A DNA stretch of 64,000 nt from Kribbella sindirgiensis (GCF_004331435.1 NZ_SJKA01000024.1:43118-107117), one strand, 5' to 3'. Counted from the first letter of the stretch, positions 55,284 through 63,902 are shown. Numbers and translations are program-made. The notes: a model not told the origin generated them from the sequence alone.

Positions 55284-55692
55284 ACGGCCTACACCGACGC
55301 GGCTGGTGGTCCCGACTTTGGGAGCGTTTGGTCGCGACGTTCCGCCAGTGGATGGACGAGGAGCGGTGACCGACTACGCCCGGCCACTGCTGCTTGGCTA
55401 TGCCCGGCGTGACCTGTACTTGTCCGACCGACACATCGACGACCTGAAGTGTGAATTCGAAGCGTTCGCCAAACTCGAAGGCTTTGCCATGGGCTCGGTC
55501 TACCTCGAAGACCCCGATACCGCTCCGGCAACGTTCGAGGCGTTGGTGGCCTCGGTCAACCGCTGCCAGATCACGGCAGTAGTCCTGCCAAGTCTTCGAC
55601 ACCTTGCACTGGTCGGAAAGCCGGCAGCGGTACAAGTGCAGTTCGAGCGCGTCACGGGGGCTCGCATCGTGCTGCACAAGGTCGCCCCATGA
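55267..55692 (+). CDS. Orphan resolvase-N-terminal-like protein, paralogue 1
   Basis: 141 aa. From about residue 42 the sequence reads LLLGYARRDLYLSDRHIDDL, then YLEDPDTAPATFEALVASVN, AVVLPSLRHLALVGKP and FERVTGARIVLHKVAP. This layout recalls the catalytic fold of serine recombinases, but there is no catalytic Ser in the YxRxS position and no DNA-binding tail, so it is not expected to recombine DNA. A second copy of the family is at 59393-59869. Start ATG 55267 is uncertain because it overlaps the previous gene. Confidence 0.6.
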   Translation: MLPTRERPTPTRLVVPTLGAFGRDVPPVDGRGAVTDYARPLLLGYARRDLYLSDRHIDDLKCEFEAFAKLEGFAMGSVYLEDPDTAPATFEALVASVNRCQITAVVLPSLRHLALVGKPAAVQVQFERVTGARIVLHKVAP

Positions 55693-55920
55693 ACCGGCGG
55701 GATCGGTGGGGAGCCGTCGTCCTCAGCCCTCACGTGCAGAAGATCGCTGCACACCCACCGGTCCCGCCATCTGCGGTCCTTGTCCGAGTCGTCCTCTCCC
55801 CTGTGGAGGACTCGGACAAGGGTCGCCCGATAGCCGGCTGGCGCGGGACGCGGAGGCGAGTCCGTCCTGCGCCAGCCGTTCCACCCTCTTCTCAGCGCCC
55901 CTCGGAAGTGAGGCCAACAT
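55693..55920. other. Short gap before the toxin locus
   Basis: A frame beginning ATG 55689 overlaps the previous stop and runs to 56417 through two better genes; its composition is Arg/Pro-rich and it is probably not real. A GTGAGG about 10 bases before ATG 55921 is the likely ribosome-binding site of the next gene. Confidence 0.4.
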
Positions 55921-56181
55921 ATGTCCCAAGTCGAACAGATGAAGATGCAGCTGCACGGTCTGGCCGACCAGTCGCGGCAAGGCGCGGCCAGCTTGGCCGG
56001 GTTCAAGCAGCGCTTCGAGCAATCCAGCCAACAGGTCCGCGCCCTGATCCGCGGTACGGCAACGCGGGCCGACCAGGACATTGCAACGATGCTCGATGCA
56101 GCCGCGAAGTCCGTCGACCAAGCCGTGCAGTCGTTGCAGATCGCAGAGGCTGGCTGTCGCAGCTACGCAGACCAGATCTAG
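55921..56181 (+). CDS. Small helical protein, WXG100/ESX-like in size and shape, upstream of the toxin
   Basis: 86 aa, almost wholly helical (MSQVEQMKMQLHGLADQSRQ, then DIATMLDAAAKSVDQAVQSL). It looks like a two-helix hairpin of the size of WXG100 partners but lacks the WXG turn. It ends 15 bases before the deaminase toxin gene. By analogy with type VII secretion substrates, it may pair with the helical N-terminus of the toxin; this is inference. Confidence 0.6.
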   Translation: MSQVEQMKMQLHGLADQSRQGAASLAGFKQRFEQSSQQVRALIRGTATRADQDIATMLDAAAKSVDQAVQSLQIAEAGCRSYADQI

Positions 56182-56196
56182 CCGGCCACGGCGCGC

Positions 56197-57081
56197 ATGC
56201 CATCCGAGCTGCAGCGGATCGCCGTACAGCTGCTCGCATGCCTGGACGAGTCGACGCGGGCGGTGAACTACCTGCACGACCGAGCCAGGAAGAGCCGCGA
56301 AGCCGCAGCATGGATCAGCAGCTCGAGCAACAACCCAGGCGCCCGCATGGCCGCCATGCAGCTCGACGAGGCAGCGCGGCGCTGCGAAGAAGCCGCCCAC
56401 TACCTCTCGCAGGCTGAGTCCCGAGCGAGGGCGTGGGTTGAGCAGATGGTCAGCGGAATACGGACCGCCGAGCCGGGCGGTGGCTCCGCAGGTCGGCGAA
56501 GGCTCGGCCCGGGCGGAAGCACCCCACCCGCCGAACGTCGGCAGAACGAGAACCAGGAAGAGCCGGACGCTGGCGCGTCGGACAAGATCGCGGGAGCCGG
56601 CGGCGACGGGACTCCAGAGGAGGTACTGCCGGCACCGAGAATCAGCGACGAGGAGGGCTGGCGTCTGTTCGGGACACTGCCGATCCGTGACGGGTCAGTC
56701 GTCAGCCGACCGAAGACGCGGGGCCTGTGGAAGGACGCCGATGGCAAGGAACACCCGCTTGTTAGCGGCCAGCGGAGCAGCGACGGGCAGGGGGTTGACC
56801 CGTACTACCAGCAAGTCAAGGAGTTCATGCGCGAGCAGCGGATCGGCCGCCAAGACGCGGATCCGATGGTTGCCTCACATGTGGAGGCCAAGTTCGCGTT
56901 GTTCATGCGTGAACGTGGCCTGAGGCACGAGACGATCGTGGTCAACAAGATCCCTTGCCCCGGTCGATTCGGCTGTGACCAGTTGCTGAAACTGTTCCTG
57001 CCACCAGGCAGTACCTTGACCATCTTCGGTCCCAACGGATTCAAGAAGACGTACGCCAGCCAAGACAGAACGGGTGAGTGA
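56197..57081 (+). CDS. Polymorphic toxin with SCP1.201-like (DddA-type) cytidine deaminase domain
   Basis: 294 aa. Residues 1-88 are helical and may be a secretion or pairing domain. A Gly/Pro/Glu-rich linker (90-150) follows. The C-terminal domain (about 160-294) has KTRGLW, the zinc-site and catalytic HVEAKFALFMRERG (His228, Glu230), an Asn at 250, PCPGRFGCDQLL (Cys254, Cys260) and the ending LPPGSTLTIFGPNG, all typical of SCP1.201-like deaminases. DddA, a member of this family, deaminates cytosine in double-stranded DNA. The Imm1 gene follows directly. No signal peptide is present, so export, if any, uses a specialised system; the cell's secretion genes are not in this window. Confidence 0.85.
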   Translation: MPSELQRIAVQLLACLDESTRAVNYLHDRARKSREAAAWISSSSNNPGARMAAMQLDEAARRCEEAAHYLSQAESRARAWVEQMVSGIRTAEPGGGSAGRRRLGPGGSTPPAERRQNENQEEPDAGASDKIAGAGGDGTPEEVLPAPRISDEEGWRLFGTLPIRDGSVVSRPKTRGLWKDADGKEHPLVSGQRSSDGQGVDPYYQQVKEFMREQRIGRQDADPMVASHVEAKFALFMRERGLRHETIVVNKIPCPGRFGCDQLLKLFLPPGSTLTIFGPNGFKKTYASQDRTGE

Positions 57082-57083
57082 TA

Positions 57084-57527
57084 ATGCCGAACACGGTGGA
57101 AGCCTTCTACGAGAGCGATGAACCGACGCTTATCGAGTCCGCCGACGACGTCGATGCACTTATCGATTCCGTCTTGGCAGGGTCGTTCGACAACTCCGTC
57201 ATCACGCTCTACTGCACAGCCCGTCCCCTTATGGACTCCGGCGTTCCTGATCACGAACTGCGGGTCGCCCTTCACGCCGAGGCCAAGGTCGGCGGCATCC
57301 GCTACGCCGGCGACGACGGCACTCACGAAGGCAGCTGGTACGTCCCTGGACAGGTCAGCCTGCGCGAGGAGGTCTTCTACAACTACGCCGGTCACGATCA
57401 GGGCTGGCCGCAGGACTCCGAAGTCAGCATCGATCAGGTACGCCAAGCGGTGCGGGAGTTCGTAAGCGGCGACGGCGCCCGACCGTGGTCCTTCGAGTGG
57501 CGCGACTGGCCCGAAGGCGTCAGCTGA
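57084..57527 (+). CDS. Imm1-family immunity protein, partner of the deaminase toxin
   Basis: 147 aa from ATG 57084; GTG 57078, overlapping the toxin stop, would add two residues. The Imm1 pattern is complete: SADDVDALIDSVLAG near the start, LRVALHAEAKVGGIRYAGDD in the middle, EVFYNYAGH, and IDQVRQAVREFVSGDGARPW followed by FEWRDWPEG. Imm1 proteins are frequent neighbours of SCP1.201-like deaminases and bind them to protect the producing cell. Confidence 0.85.
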   Translation: MPNTVEAFYESDEPTLIESADDVDALIDSVLAGSFDNSVITLYCTARPLMDSGVPDHELRVALHAEAKVGGIRYAGDDGTHEGSWYVPGQVSLREEVFYNYAGHDQGWPQDSEVSIDQVRQAVREFVSGDGARPWSFEWRDWPEGVS

Positions 57528-57692
57528 ACCCGGTATCGGAGGCAGCAGCCAACCATCGTCTCACCCCCAGATCTGGCAAGCACCTTGCGCGGACTTGCGA
57601 GGTACTCGCCAAGAGCTTGGCCACGAGCGGACGCCCGCTCGATGATTTGGCCGGGCACCACCCACAGCGCAGTACTCAATCCGGAGGTCATC

Positions 57693-57932
57693 GTGGCACT
57701 ACAGTTCTACGGCAAGGACCCAGATTGCCCAGGCAACAACTGTCCTGCGGTCTTCCGAGACGAGGAGACTGGAGACGTCTACTTCCAGGGTGAGACGGTT
57801 GTCGATCCGACCCTGCTTGCCAGGCTGTCCGAAGACAGCGGCCTCTCGGACTCGGAGTCGGTCGTGAAACTACCCGCCAGGATGGCGGAGATGATTGTGG
57901 AGGCGTGTCGTGCCGGAGCCGTCGTTCGATGA
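57693..57932 (+). CDS. 79-aa hypothetical protein
   Basis: GTG 57693 has a GGAGG six bases upstream. The protein starts MALQFYGKDPDCPGNNCPAV, with two Cys five residues apart, continues with an acidic TGDVYFQGETV segment and ends in a helix. It resembles the small partner encoded upstream of DUF6879 genes in actinobacteria, judged from context. The 3' end overlaps the DUF6879 gene by 23 bases. Confidence 0.65.
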   Translation: MALQFYGKDPDCPGNNCPAVFRDEETGDVYFQGETVVDPTLLARLSEDSGLSDSESVVKLPARMAEMIVEACRAGAVVR

Positions 57933-58422
57933 GCTGCTCGCGAGCAGCACGCGAAGTGTGCTGAAGCTGGAGCTTCGCGACCAGTACATGCTCGACGACC
58001 CCGCCTTCGCAGCATGGAAGGCGGGTGATCTCGACCAGGCGGTCCGCGAGTACACCGGCTGGACAGAGATCGCCAGCTCTGCAACAGCACGAGGCGTCGC
58101 GTTCAAGCGGGTCCGGATCATCAGCGAACCCGTGTCGGAGTACATCGCGTTCGAACATGCCGTGACCTCTCGGGTCAACGTGGTTGCGGGCGAGGCGATT
58201 CGCTGGGTACCTCGCCCACGAGTGTCGGCGATTGCCCTGCCTGGCAACGATGTCTGGATCTTCGACGAGGCAACGCTACAGTTCGGTCTGTTCGCCGGTG
58301 ACGGGCAGTTTGTCGGCAACGAGGTCAGCACCGATCCAGGCGCAGTGAAGCTGTGCCTCTCGGCCTTCGAAGCCGCGTGGGAATGCGGCATCGACCACGA
58401 GCAGTACTCCGTTACGCTTTAG
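57910..58422 (+). CDS. DUF6879-family protein
   Basis: 170 aa from GTG 57910, with GGAGG six bases upstream. The family pattern is clear: SVLKLELRDQYMLDDPAFAA near the start, ARGVAFKRVRIISEPVSEYI, then FEHAVTSRVNVVAGEAIRWV and DVWIFDEATLQFGLFAGDG. The function is unknown. These proteins are regularly encoded beside XRE-DUF5753 regulators in actinobacteria, as here, forming a regulatory pair resembling the WhiJ/DUF397-type systems. Confidence 0.8.
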   Translation: MPEPSFDELLASSTRSVLKLELRDQYMLDDPAFAAWKAGDLDQAVREYTGWTEIASSATARGVAFKRVRIISEPVSEYIAFEHAVTSRVNVVAGEAIRWVPRPRVSAIALPGNDVWIFDEATLQFGLFAGDGQFVGNEVSTDPGAVKLCLSAFEAAWECGIDHEQYSVTL

Positions 58423-58453
58423 CGGTCCTGCCTCTACGTCGTTACCGATCTGG

Positions 58454-59311
58454 ATGCCTGCTTCGCAATCCTCAAGTGCCCAGAGCGCCCGTCAGGCGCT
58501 CGCTGACCGGCTGCGGGATATCAGACTCGACGCGGGACTCTCCGCGCGGGCGTTGGCCACCGCGGCCGGTTGGCACGAGGCCAAGACGTCCAAGATCGAG
58601 CACGGCAAACAGCAACCATCCGAAGCCGATCTGCGCACCTGGTGCGCAGTCTGCTCCGCGACGGCGCTCCTGCCCGAGCTCATCGCCGAGCTGCGGTCGG
58701 TCGACTCGATGTGGCTGGATTGGCGACGCGTCGAACGGACCGGGCTACGCCATCTCAACGCCTCCGTCCGCGACCTCTACGAACGCACCAAGCAGTACCG
58801 CTCCTACTGCCAGACCATGGTGCCCGGACTCCTGCAGACCGCGGACTACACGACGGCGGTGCTCACCTCGATCCGGGCTCGCCGGCACGTCGCGATCGAC
58901 GACATCGCCGCAACCTTGGCCGAGCGTATGGATCGCCAGCGCATCCTCACCCAAGGCGGGCACACCTTCGCCTTCGTACTCGAAGAAGCCGCGCTGCGCT
59001 ACCAACTGGGCGGCCCGACGGTACTCGCCGGACAGCTGCGCCATTTGCTCGACGTCATGCAACTGCCGTCGGTGAGCCTCGGCGTGATTCCCGCCGACAT
59101 GGACCGATCGCCACGCTGGCCGGTCGAAGACTTCTACATCTTCGACAACGCTCAGGCCAACGTGGAGCTGGTAACGGGCTTCCTGACGATCACCCACCCA
59201 CGCGAGATCACCATGTACGCCGAGACATTTACGGCACTCGGCCAGCTCGCTGTGTACGGATCGACCGCCCGCGCCCTGATCAAGGCCTCGCTCGCGCATC
59301 TACCTGTCTGA
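58454..59311 (+). CDS. XRE-family regulator with DUF5753 domain
   Basis: 285 aa. The helix-turn-helix (LADRLRDIRLDAGLSARALA, then GWHEAKTSKIEHGKQQPS) covers residues 15-55. DUF5753 (about 100-280) shows VPGLLQTADYTTAVL, EEAALRYQLGGPTVLAGQLR and SLGVIPADMDRSPRWP. This is the WhiJ-like family found in many copies in actinomycetes. It follows the DUF6879 gene by 31 bases and is likely its partner. Confidence 0.88.
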   Translation: MPASQSSSAQSARQALADRLRDIRLDAGLSARALATAAGWHEAKTSKIEHGKQQPSEADLRTWCAVCSATALLPELIAELRSVDSMWLDWRRVERTGLRHLNASVRDLYERTKQYRSYCQTMVPGLLQTADYTTAVLTSIRARRHVAIDDIAATLAERMDRQRILTQGGHTFAFVLEEAALRYQLGGPTVLAGQLRHLLDVMQLPSVSLGVIPADMDRSPRWPVEDFYIFDNAQANVELVTGFLTITHPREITMYAETFTALGQLAVYGSTARALIKASLAHLPV

Positions 59312-59392
59312 AACCCCTTCCCCCTCAGCGGACGCGAGCAAGTCTGAGCAAGTTCATCGAGACGACCACAGCGCGACTTCTACGGTCAGAGC

Positions 59393-59869
59393 GTGATCAT
59401 CGGGAACAGTTCTCGGACTGGTGGAACCAGCCAGTACGACGTCGCGACCGCACAGCCGACGGATCGGCTGCCGGGCCGAGAGCGCGGGCAGCGGGGCCAC
59501 ACCGGCGGCAACTGCTATTCGCTGACCTGCAACTGCGAACCCGCTGACCGCAAGCAAGCAGTCAGAGGACCACGTGCCTACGCCTATGTGTGCGGGCCTC
59601 TCCTCATCTGCCAACCCCAGGTCACCCGGACCAGACAACAACTGGCATCCTATGCAGCCGACGCAGGCCTCGAACTCGCCGCGGTCTTCGTCGAGGAAGA
59701 CTGGCAGTGCCTGTCGGCGTTCGAACGCCTCTTCCACGCAACCATCCGCGACCAGGTCGACGTCGTCCTCCTACCGAGCATGCTGCACTTCACGGCCCTC
59801 GGCTCACCACGCTCGATCAAGCCATCCTTCGAGGCCGTCACCGGCGCCCGTATCGTCACGATGCTCTGA
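59393..59869 (+). CDS. Orphan resolvase-N-terminal-like protein, paralogue 2
   Basis: 158 aa from ATG 59393; the first 55 residues are unlike the family, so the true start may be further in. The conserved part (AYAYVCGPLLICQPQVTRTR, then FVEEDWQCLSAFERLFHATI, VVLLPSMLHFTALGSP and FEAVTGARIVTML) matches the protein at 55267-55692 in order and spacing. As there, the recombinase Ser and DNA-binding domain are absent. Confidence 0.6.
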   Translation: MIIGNSSRTGGTSQYDVATAQPTDRLPGRERGQRGHTGGNCYSLTCNCEPADRKQAVRGPRAYAYVCGPLLICQPQVTRTRQQLASYAADAGLELAAVFVEEDWQCLSAFERLFHATIRDQVDVVLLPSMLHFTALGSPRSIKPSFEAVTGARIVTML

Positions 59870-60101
59870 CGGAACATCCCATGGCCGGCGAGGTCGGGAC
59901 CCAAAGCCAGTCACAACACCCTGCCTCGCAGGGAAGCTCAACGCGGGGATCCAAGTTGCTCAGGCCTAAGTACACACGGCGAAGCTGACAGGCGAGTCTC
60001 GAGCATCGCATGGATGCCACCTCCGCCACGCGCTCTGCTGCGAGACAGCGGATTGATGACGTAGCGTAGTTGCTCCAGCATCTCTCGAGGAGGCGGTCGC
60101 C
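59870..60101. other. Intergenic region upstream of tcmP
   Basis: No gene is supported in these 232 bases. A GAGGAGG lies about nine bases before GTG 60102 and should serve the next gene. Confidence 0.4.
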
Positions 60102-61355
60102 GTGGGCGTCTCGACGGGCCCTGCGTCGGGTGAGCCACCCGTGCCCGCTCACGATGCGCTGGAGGATTACGCGCTCAGTGACGAGGCCGGCGGCGAAAGC
60201 GTTCAGACCGACGATCCCTTCTTCGTCTCGAAACAGGCAGCTGCCGTCTTCAAGCACAAGCTCCTCAAGGTCTACTTTCCCAAGTTCGCCGGCAAGGCAG
60301 GCTCGAACGAGCCGGACAGGCGCTTGGTGTACGTCGACACCCATGCTGGCCGCGGATCGTACGACGACGGAACGCCAGGTAGCCCGCTGCTGATCGCACA
60401 GAACGTCGCCGGCATGACTCAGCGGCAGATCGACTGTCTCTTCGTGGAGGCACGCCGGTCCAACCACCAGCATTTGAAGGCACTGCTGGAGCGCGAGATG
60501 CCGCCCACCGCTGTATGGGATGCGCTGCACGGAGCGGCGAGTGAGCACCTTAACCATGCGCTGTCCTTCGCAGCCGACTCTCCGCTGTTCATGTTCATCG
60601 ACCCTTACGGCTTGGGACCGACGTTCCCAGAGGTGACACGTATCCTGAACCGGCCGCGCCGCGGCTTCGGCAGCAAGACCGAGGTGCTCTTGAACTTCAT
60701 CTCTGGCGCCTTCGCCCGCGCCGGAGGATACCTGCGAATGAACACGCTGACTCCACAGCGGCTCAAGACGCTCGAGCATCTGGATGAGGTACTCAACGGC
60801 CCCTGGTGGCGCGACGCCTACCTGTCCGTAGATGTCCCGAGCGCCGCCGTCAAGCAGATCGCAGCGGAGTACGCCAGACGCGTTGGGAACGCGACGGGCT
60901 GCAGATCGACGTTGATCCCTGTAAAGAACCGCGCACACCATGTACCGCTGTACTGGCTCGTGCACTTCACCAAGCATCAAGACGGCGTGTGGTGGATGCG
61001 CGAAGCTGCCAGCCAGGCGAGCGCTGAGTGGCGGAGATACTGCAGTCCACCACCGGCAACCGACGACGACACACTCTTCGCACTGGAAGACCCGTTCCCG
61101 GGGGAGGAGCTGACGCGCCAGCAGCAGTGGATAGATCACATTGAATCGAATGCCCGCCGAGTGCTCGACCGGGCCAAAGTGATCAACGTTCCCGTCGATG
61201 CGGAGGAACTCTATGGCGAGGCCCTAGGACTTGCCTGGAGCAAGCATTTGCGGCAGGGCCTGGCTCGCTTGTATGACGACGGACTGCTGCAGCCCAAACC
61301 GCTGGCCAAAGACCTCGACAAGTATGTGGGAGTCGCTCCGCCTGCCGGGCCTTGA
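60102..61355 (+). CDS. tcmP: Three-Cys-motif partner protein (TcmP family), methyltransferase-like motifs
   Basis: 417 aa from GTG 60102. The N-terminus reads FFVSKQAAAVFKHKLLKVYF, typical of the family. VDTHAGRGSY (78-87) with GTPGSP resembles an AdoMet-binding loop (D-x-x-AG-x-G), and FIDPYGLG (DPYG at 167-170) resembles the DPPY-type catalytic motif, so a Rossmann methyltransferase fold is likely. The C-terminus has winged-helix-like features. It converges end to end with the three-Cys gene (two bases between stops), its usual partner. Family function is unproven. Confidence 0.82.
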   Translation: MGVSTGPASGEPPVPAHDALEDYALSDEAGGESVQTDDPFFVSKQAAAVFKHKLLKVYFPKFAGKAGSNEPDRRLVYVDTHAGRGSYDDGTPGSPLLIAQNVAGMTQRQIDCLFVEARRSNHQHLKALLEREMPPTAVWDALHGAASEHLNHALSFAADSPLFMFIDPYGLGPTFPEVTRILNRPRRGFGSKTEVLLNFISGAFARAGGYLRMNTLTPQRLKTLEHLDEVLNGPWWRDAYLSVDVPSAAVKQIAAEYARRVGNATGCRSTLIPVKNRAHHVPLYWLVHFTKHQDGVWWMREAASQASAEWRRYCSPPPATDDDTLFALEDPFPGEELTRQQQWIDHIESNARRVLDRAKVINVPVDAEELYGEALGLAWSKHLRQGLARLYDDGLLQPKPLAKDLDKYVGVAPPAGP

Positions 61356-61357
61356 TG

Positions 61358-62107
61358 TCAACCGGACCCGACCGCCCGTGGCATCTCGTCCCAGACCTCT
61401 CCATCCAGCACCCGACCGAGCGCCTTCGGCGTCCTGCCACCCCACTGCTTGAAGAAGAACGGCACAGCACTCTGTTGGCAGGCATCTCGAATCCCGCGAG
61501 CCCAGCTCAGATCCATCGGGCGGCAATTGGGGCCGGATTCACCGCCCGCGATGACCCAGTCGATGCCGGTCAAATCGATGCCGTCCAAGGGGCCGAGCAG
61601 TGGTTCACATGAGAGGAACCTCACCGCCGACGGCACTGCCCTGAGATCGTCGACTCGCGACAACGTATCCGAACTCTCGACTGAAACGCCCATCCAGAGA
61701 TTCTGCGGCCAGTCGAGTCGGTCAGCCATCCTCCTCAGACGGACCGATCGCTTGGTCAGCACCTGGTATGTGTGGCGCGGAGTCTCCCTGATCACGTCGA
61801 AGACGTCGCGGACAAAGGCGATCGGAACGCGGGCGTGAAAGAGGTCGCTCATCGAGTTCACGAATACCACGCGTGGCGAACGCCATCGGTGTGGCTCCTG
61901 CAACGTGCTGGCATGTGTCGTGACTCCGAAGCCCGGTCCAGACGTCCGCGGATCACCGTCGTTCTGATACTTGGCGTTGCCCATCGCCTTTAGCCGCTTG
62001 GACAGAGTGAGCGCGTAGCAGTGATCGCAGCCGGCGGAGACCCTGTCGCATCCGGTGACAGGATTCCAGGTCGCCTCGGTCCACTCAATGGCCGATCTGT
62101 CACTCAT
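61358..62107 (-). CDS. Phage Gp37/Gp68-like three-Cys protein (DUF5131)
   Basis: 249 aa. WNPVTGCDRVSAGCDHCYA provides Cys20, Cys27 and Cys30, a three-Cys cluster like that of radical-SAM-related Gp37/Gp68 proteins. NSMSDLFHARVP, YQVLTKRSVRL, NLWMGVSVES, LSCEPLLGP and WVIAGGESGPNCRPMDL are all family hallmarks. Such proteins are found in phages and beside TcmP. The reaction is unknown; an iron-sulphur cluster is inferred. It is convergent with tcmP and divergent from the Mrr-like gene across a 203-base promoter region. Confidence 0.88.
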   Translation of the reverse strand: MSDRSAIEWTEATWNPVTGCDRVSAGCDHCYALTLSKRLKAMGNAKYQNDGDPRTSGPGFGVTTHASTLQEPHRWRSPRVVFVNSMSDLFHARVPIAFVRDVFDVIRETPRHTYQVLTKRSVRLRRMADRLDWPQNLWMGVSVESSDTLSRVDDLRAVPSAVRFLSCEPLLGPLDGIDLTGIDWVIAGGESGPNCRPMDLSWARGIRDACQQSAVPFFFKQWGGRTPKALGRVLDGEVWDEMPRAVGSG

Positions 62108-62310
62108 CCCGCGATTCCTCCATCACTACCCGAGCAGTCCGCTCGAAGCCCACGATGATCCTAGGTCGCACCGTTGTCGACTCGCCTCGCCGCCACCGCA
62201 GCACGACGCTGCGGATAGGCAGCCAAGCACCGGCATGCCGACTTCTGACCCACAGGAGGAAATGGAGAGCGACCAGCCCAGGGGGTGCTTCCGTCCGCGA
62301 TGATGGCGCA

Positions 62311-63786
62311 ATGATGAGTGAGTCGCTCAGGACGCGGTTGGATGAGCTTGAGAAGGTCAGCAGTCCCGCCCGCCGTGGACAACGGCTTGAAGGCGTCGTC
62401 GCTGAACTCTTTAGGCAACTGCACTTCGAGGTCCGGCTCAATCCGGGCGCCGCGAGGCCCCGGCAGACCGACGTACTGGCGAGCAAGGCCGGCGAGGCGT
62501 ACCTCATCGAGTGCAAATGGCGCAGCGACAAGGCGACCGTCGACGACATCGACAGTTTGAGATCACGGCTGCGGAGAACAGACCGTGGCGTTGTCGGGAT
62601 CCTCGTCAGCTTCAATGGATTCAGTGGATCTGTGCTCTTCGATGTTGAGCACCACCGAGAGCAGCCTGTGTTGCTGATCTCGGGCGATGAGCTGCGACTG
62701 GCAGCTGATCGGCGTGAGAACCTCTCGGATCTGTTGTGGCGGAAGAAGGAGGCTCTCTCCACCGATGGCAGAGTGATCGTTGATGAACCGCTCATCAAGC
62801 GCCGTAAAACCAACCGACCGATCATCAAGTTGCCGAGCGCTAAAGAATCCTTCCTGATGGCGAATGGTGCAGCGAGCTCGGTTGTCAGCTGCGGCGGCTC
62901 TCTCACGACGATGCTGTTCGCCCAGTATCTTGCCGACATTGACTGGGTCCCCGCTGCCGGACACGGAGTGACACTGGATGTCACGCCAGCCGCTCGCAAT
63001 GAACGTGAGCTCCTGGGCCTTCTCACGATGCTGGCGAACCTTGGGTGGGTGACGTCGAGCGCCAGTTGGAGTATCAGTCAGTCGACAATGAGCTGGCACG
63101 GCATAGGGCCAGACGCGTTCGCTGCCGAACTCCTGAGGTGGAAGGAACGAGCGCGTACTCCGGGAGCTCACCACAGTGAGGAGATCAGCTACTTCGACCG
63201 CTGTGATGGCGGCTTCTACACATTGACGGCCAACATGGCCGCTAGCCGGTCCCGCACAACAATCGCCCCGAGTCTGTCCTTCCAACTTCAAGGGATACCG
63301 CTCGACACCGGCCCGCTTCTCCAACTCTGCCGATCGGCTGGGATCCACCACGGCGTCTACTTCCGACCACGTGACGAGCGATCAGTACGCCGGCACCGCG
63401 GCGCCGCCCCGCTTGCGACAGATGTGAACCCGATCTGCCTGATCATCTCGCCCGCGTCAGGACCTCAGCTGAAGTTCGACCACTGGGTGACTGGCATGGT
63501 CATCGCGAACCCCTTCCATCAAGTGAAGGGCCCAAGCCTGCCAATGGACATCCCCGCGCAGATAGGCGAGAGCGAACAACTCGTCTGCTCCTTGGCGCAC
63601 CACCACCCAAACGATGGCAGGCAACTCGCCTACCACCTTGACCACATTGAGGACACGTCAACATCCAACGCTATCGTCATTCGCCCTGTGGTCGACTGGA
63701 CGGAGCCCGACCGGCCGGCACAAGACGACGTTCCACCGCGCTTACAGGATGAGCCACGGTCTACAGATCGCAGAGCCTCGAGCTAG
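62311..63786 (+). CDS. Mrr-like PD-(D/E)xK nuclease with large unrecognised C-terminal region
   Basis: 491 aa from ATG 62311; an in-frame start at 62155 would add 52 residues overlapping the divergent promoter. The nuclease core is at 20-110: LEGVVAELF (Glu27), RQTDVLA (Asp54) and YLIECKW (Glu67, Lys69), the complete Mrr-type E...D...ExK set. The remaining 380 residues contain beta-rich and Ser/Asn-rich segments I do not recognise. It is the third gene of a compact group with tcmP and the three-Cys gene and could be the cutting component of a restriction-like system. Confidence 0.8.
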   Translation: MMSESLRTRLDELEKVSSPARRGQRLEGVVAELFRQLHFEVRLNPGAARPRQTDVLASKAGEAYLIECKWRSDKATVDDIDSLRSRLRRTDRGVVGILVSFNGFSGSVLFDVEHHREQPVLLISGDELRLAADRRENLSDLLWRKKEALSTDGRVIVDEPLIKRRKTNRPIIKLPSAKESFLMANGAASSVVSCGGSLTTMLFAQYLADIDWVPAAGHGVTLDVTPAARNERELLGLLTMLANLGWVTSSASWSISQSTMSWHGIGPDAFAAELLRWKERARTPGAHHSEEISYFDRCDGGFYTLTANMAASRSRTTIAPSLSFQLQGIPLDTGPLLQLCRSAGIHHGVYFRPRDERSVRRHRGAAPLATDVNPICLIISPASGPQLKFDHWVTGMVIANPFHQVKGPSLPMDIPAQIGESEQLVCSLAHHHPNDGRQLAYHLDHIEDTSTSNAIVIRPVVDWTEPDRPAQDDVPPRLQDEPRSTDRRASS

Positions 63787-63902
63787 CCGTCGACGGTCGA
63801 TCGCTGTCGACCCGTGCCGACGCCAGCACCGCCCCACAGAGCAAGCATGACCCCGGCACACCTCTTGCATGCTAGGACATTCCGTCGCCGAAACGACTAG
63901 AT

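Noticed and set aside
55689..56417. 242-codon ORF starting at an ATGA overlap
   Set aside because: Runs through the better supported helical gene and the start of the toxin gene; Arg/Pro-rich composition.
59856..61139. Minus-strand ORF of 427 codons
   Set aside because: Antisense shadow of tcmP without family features.
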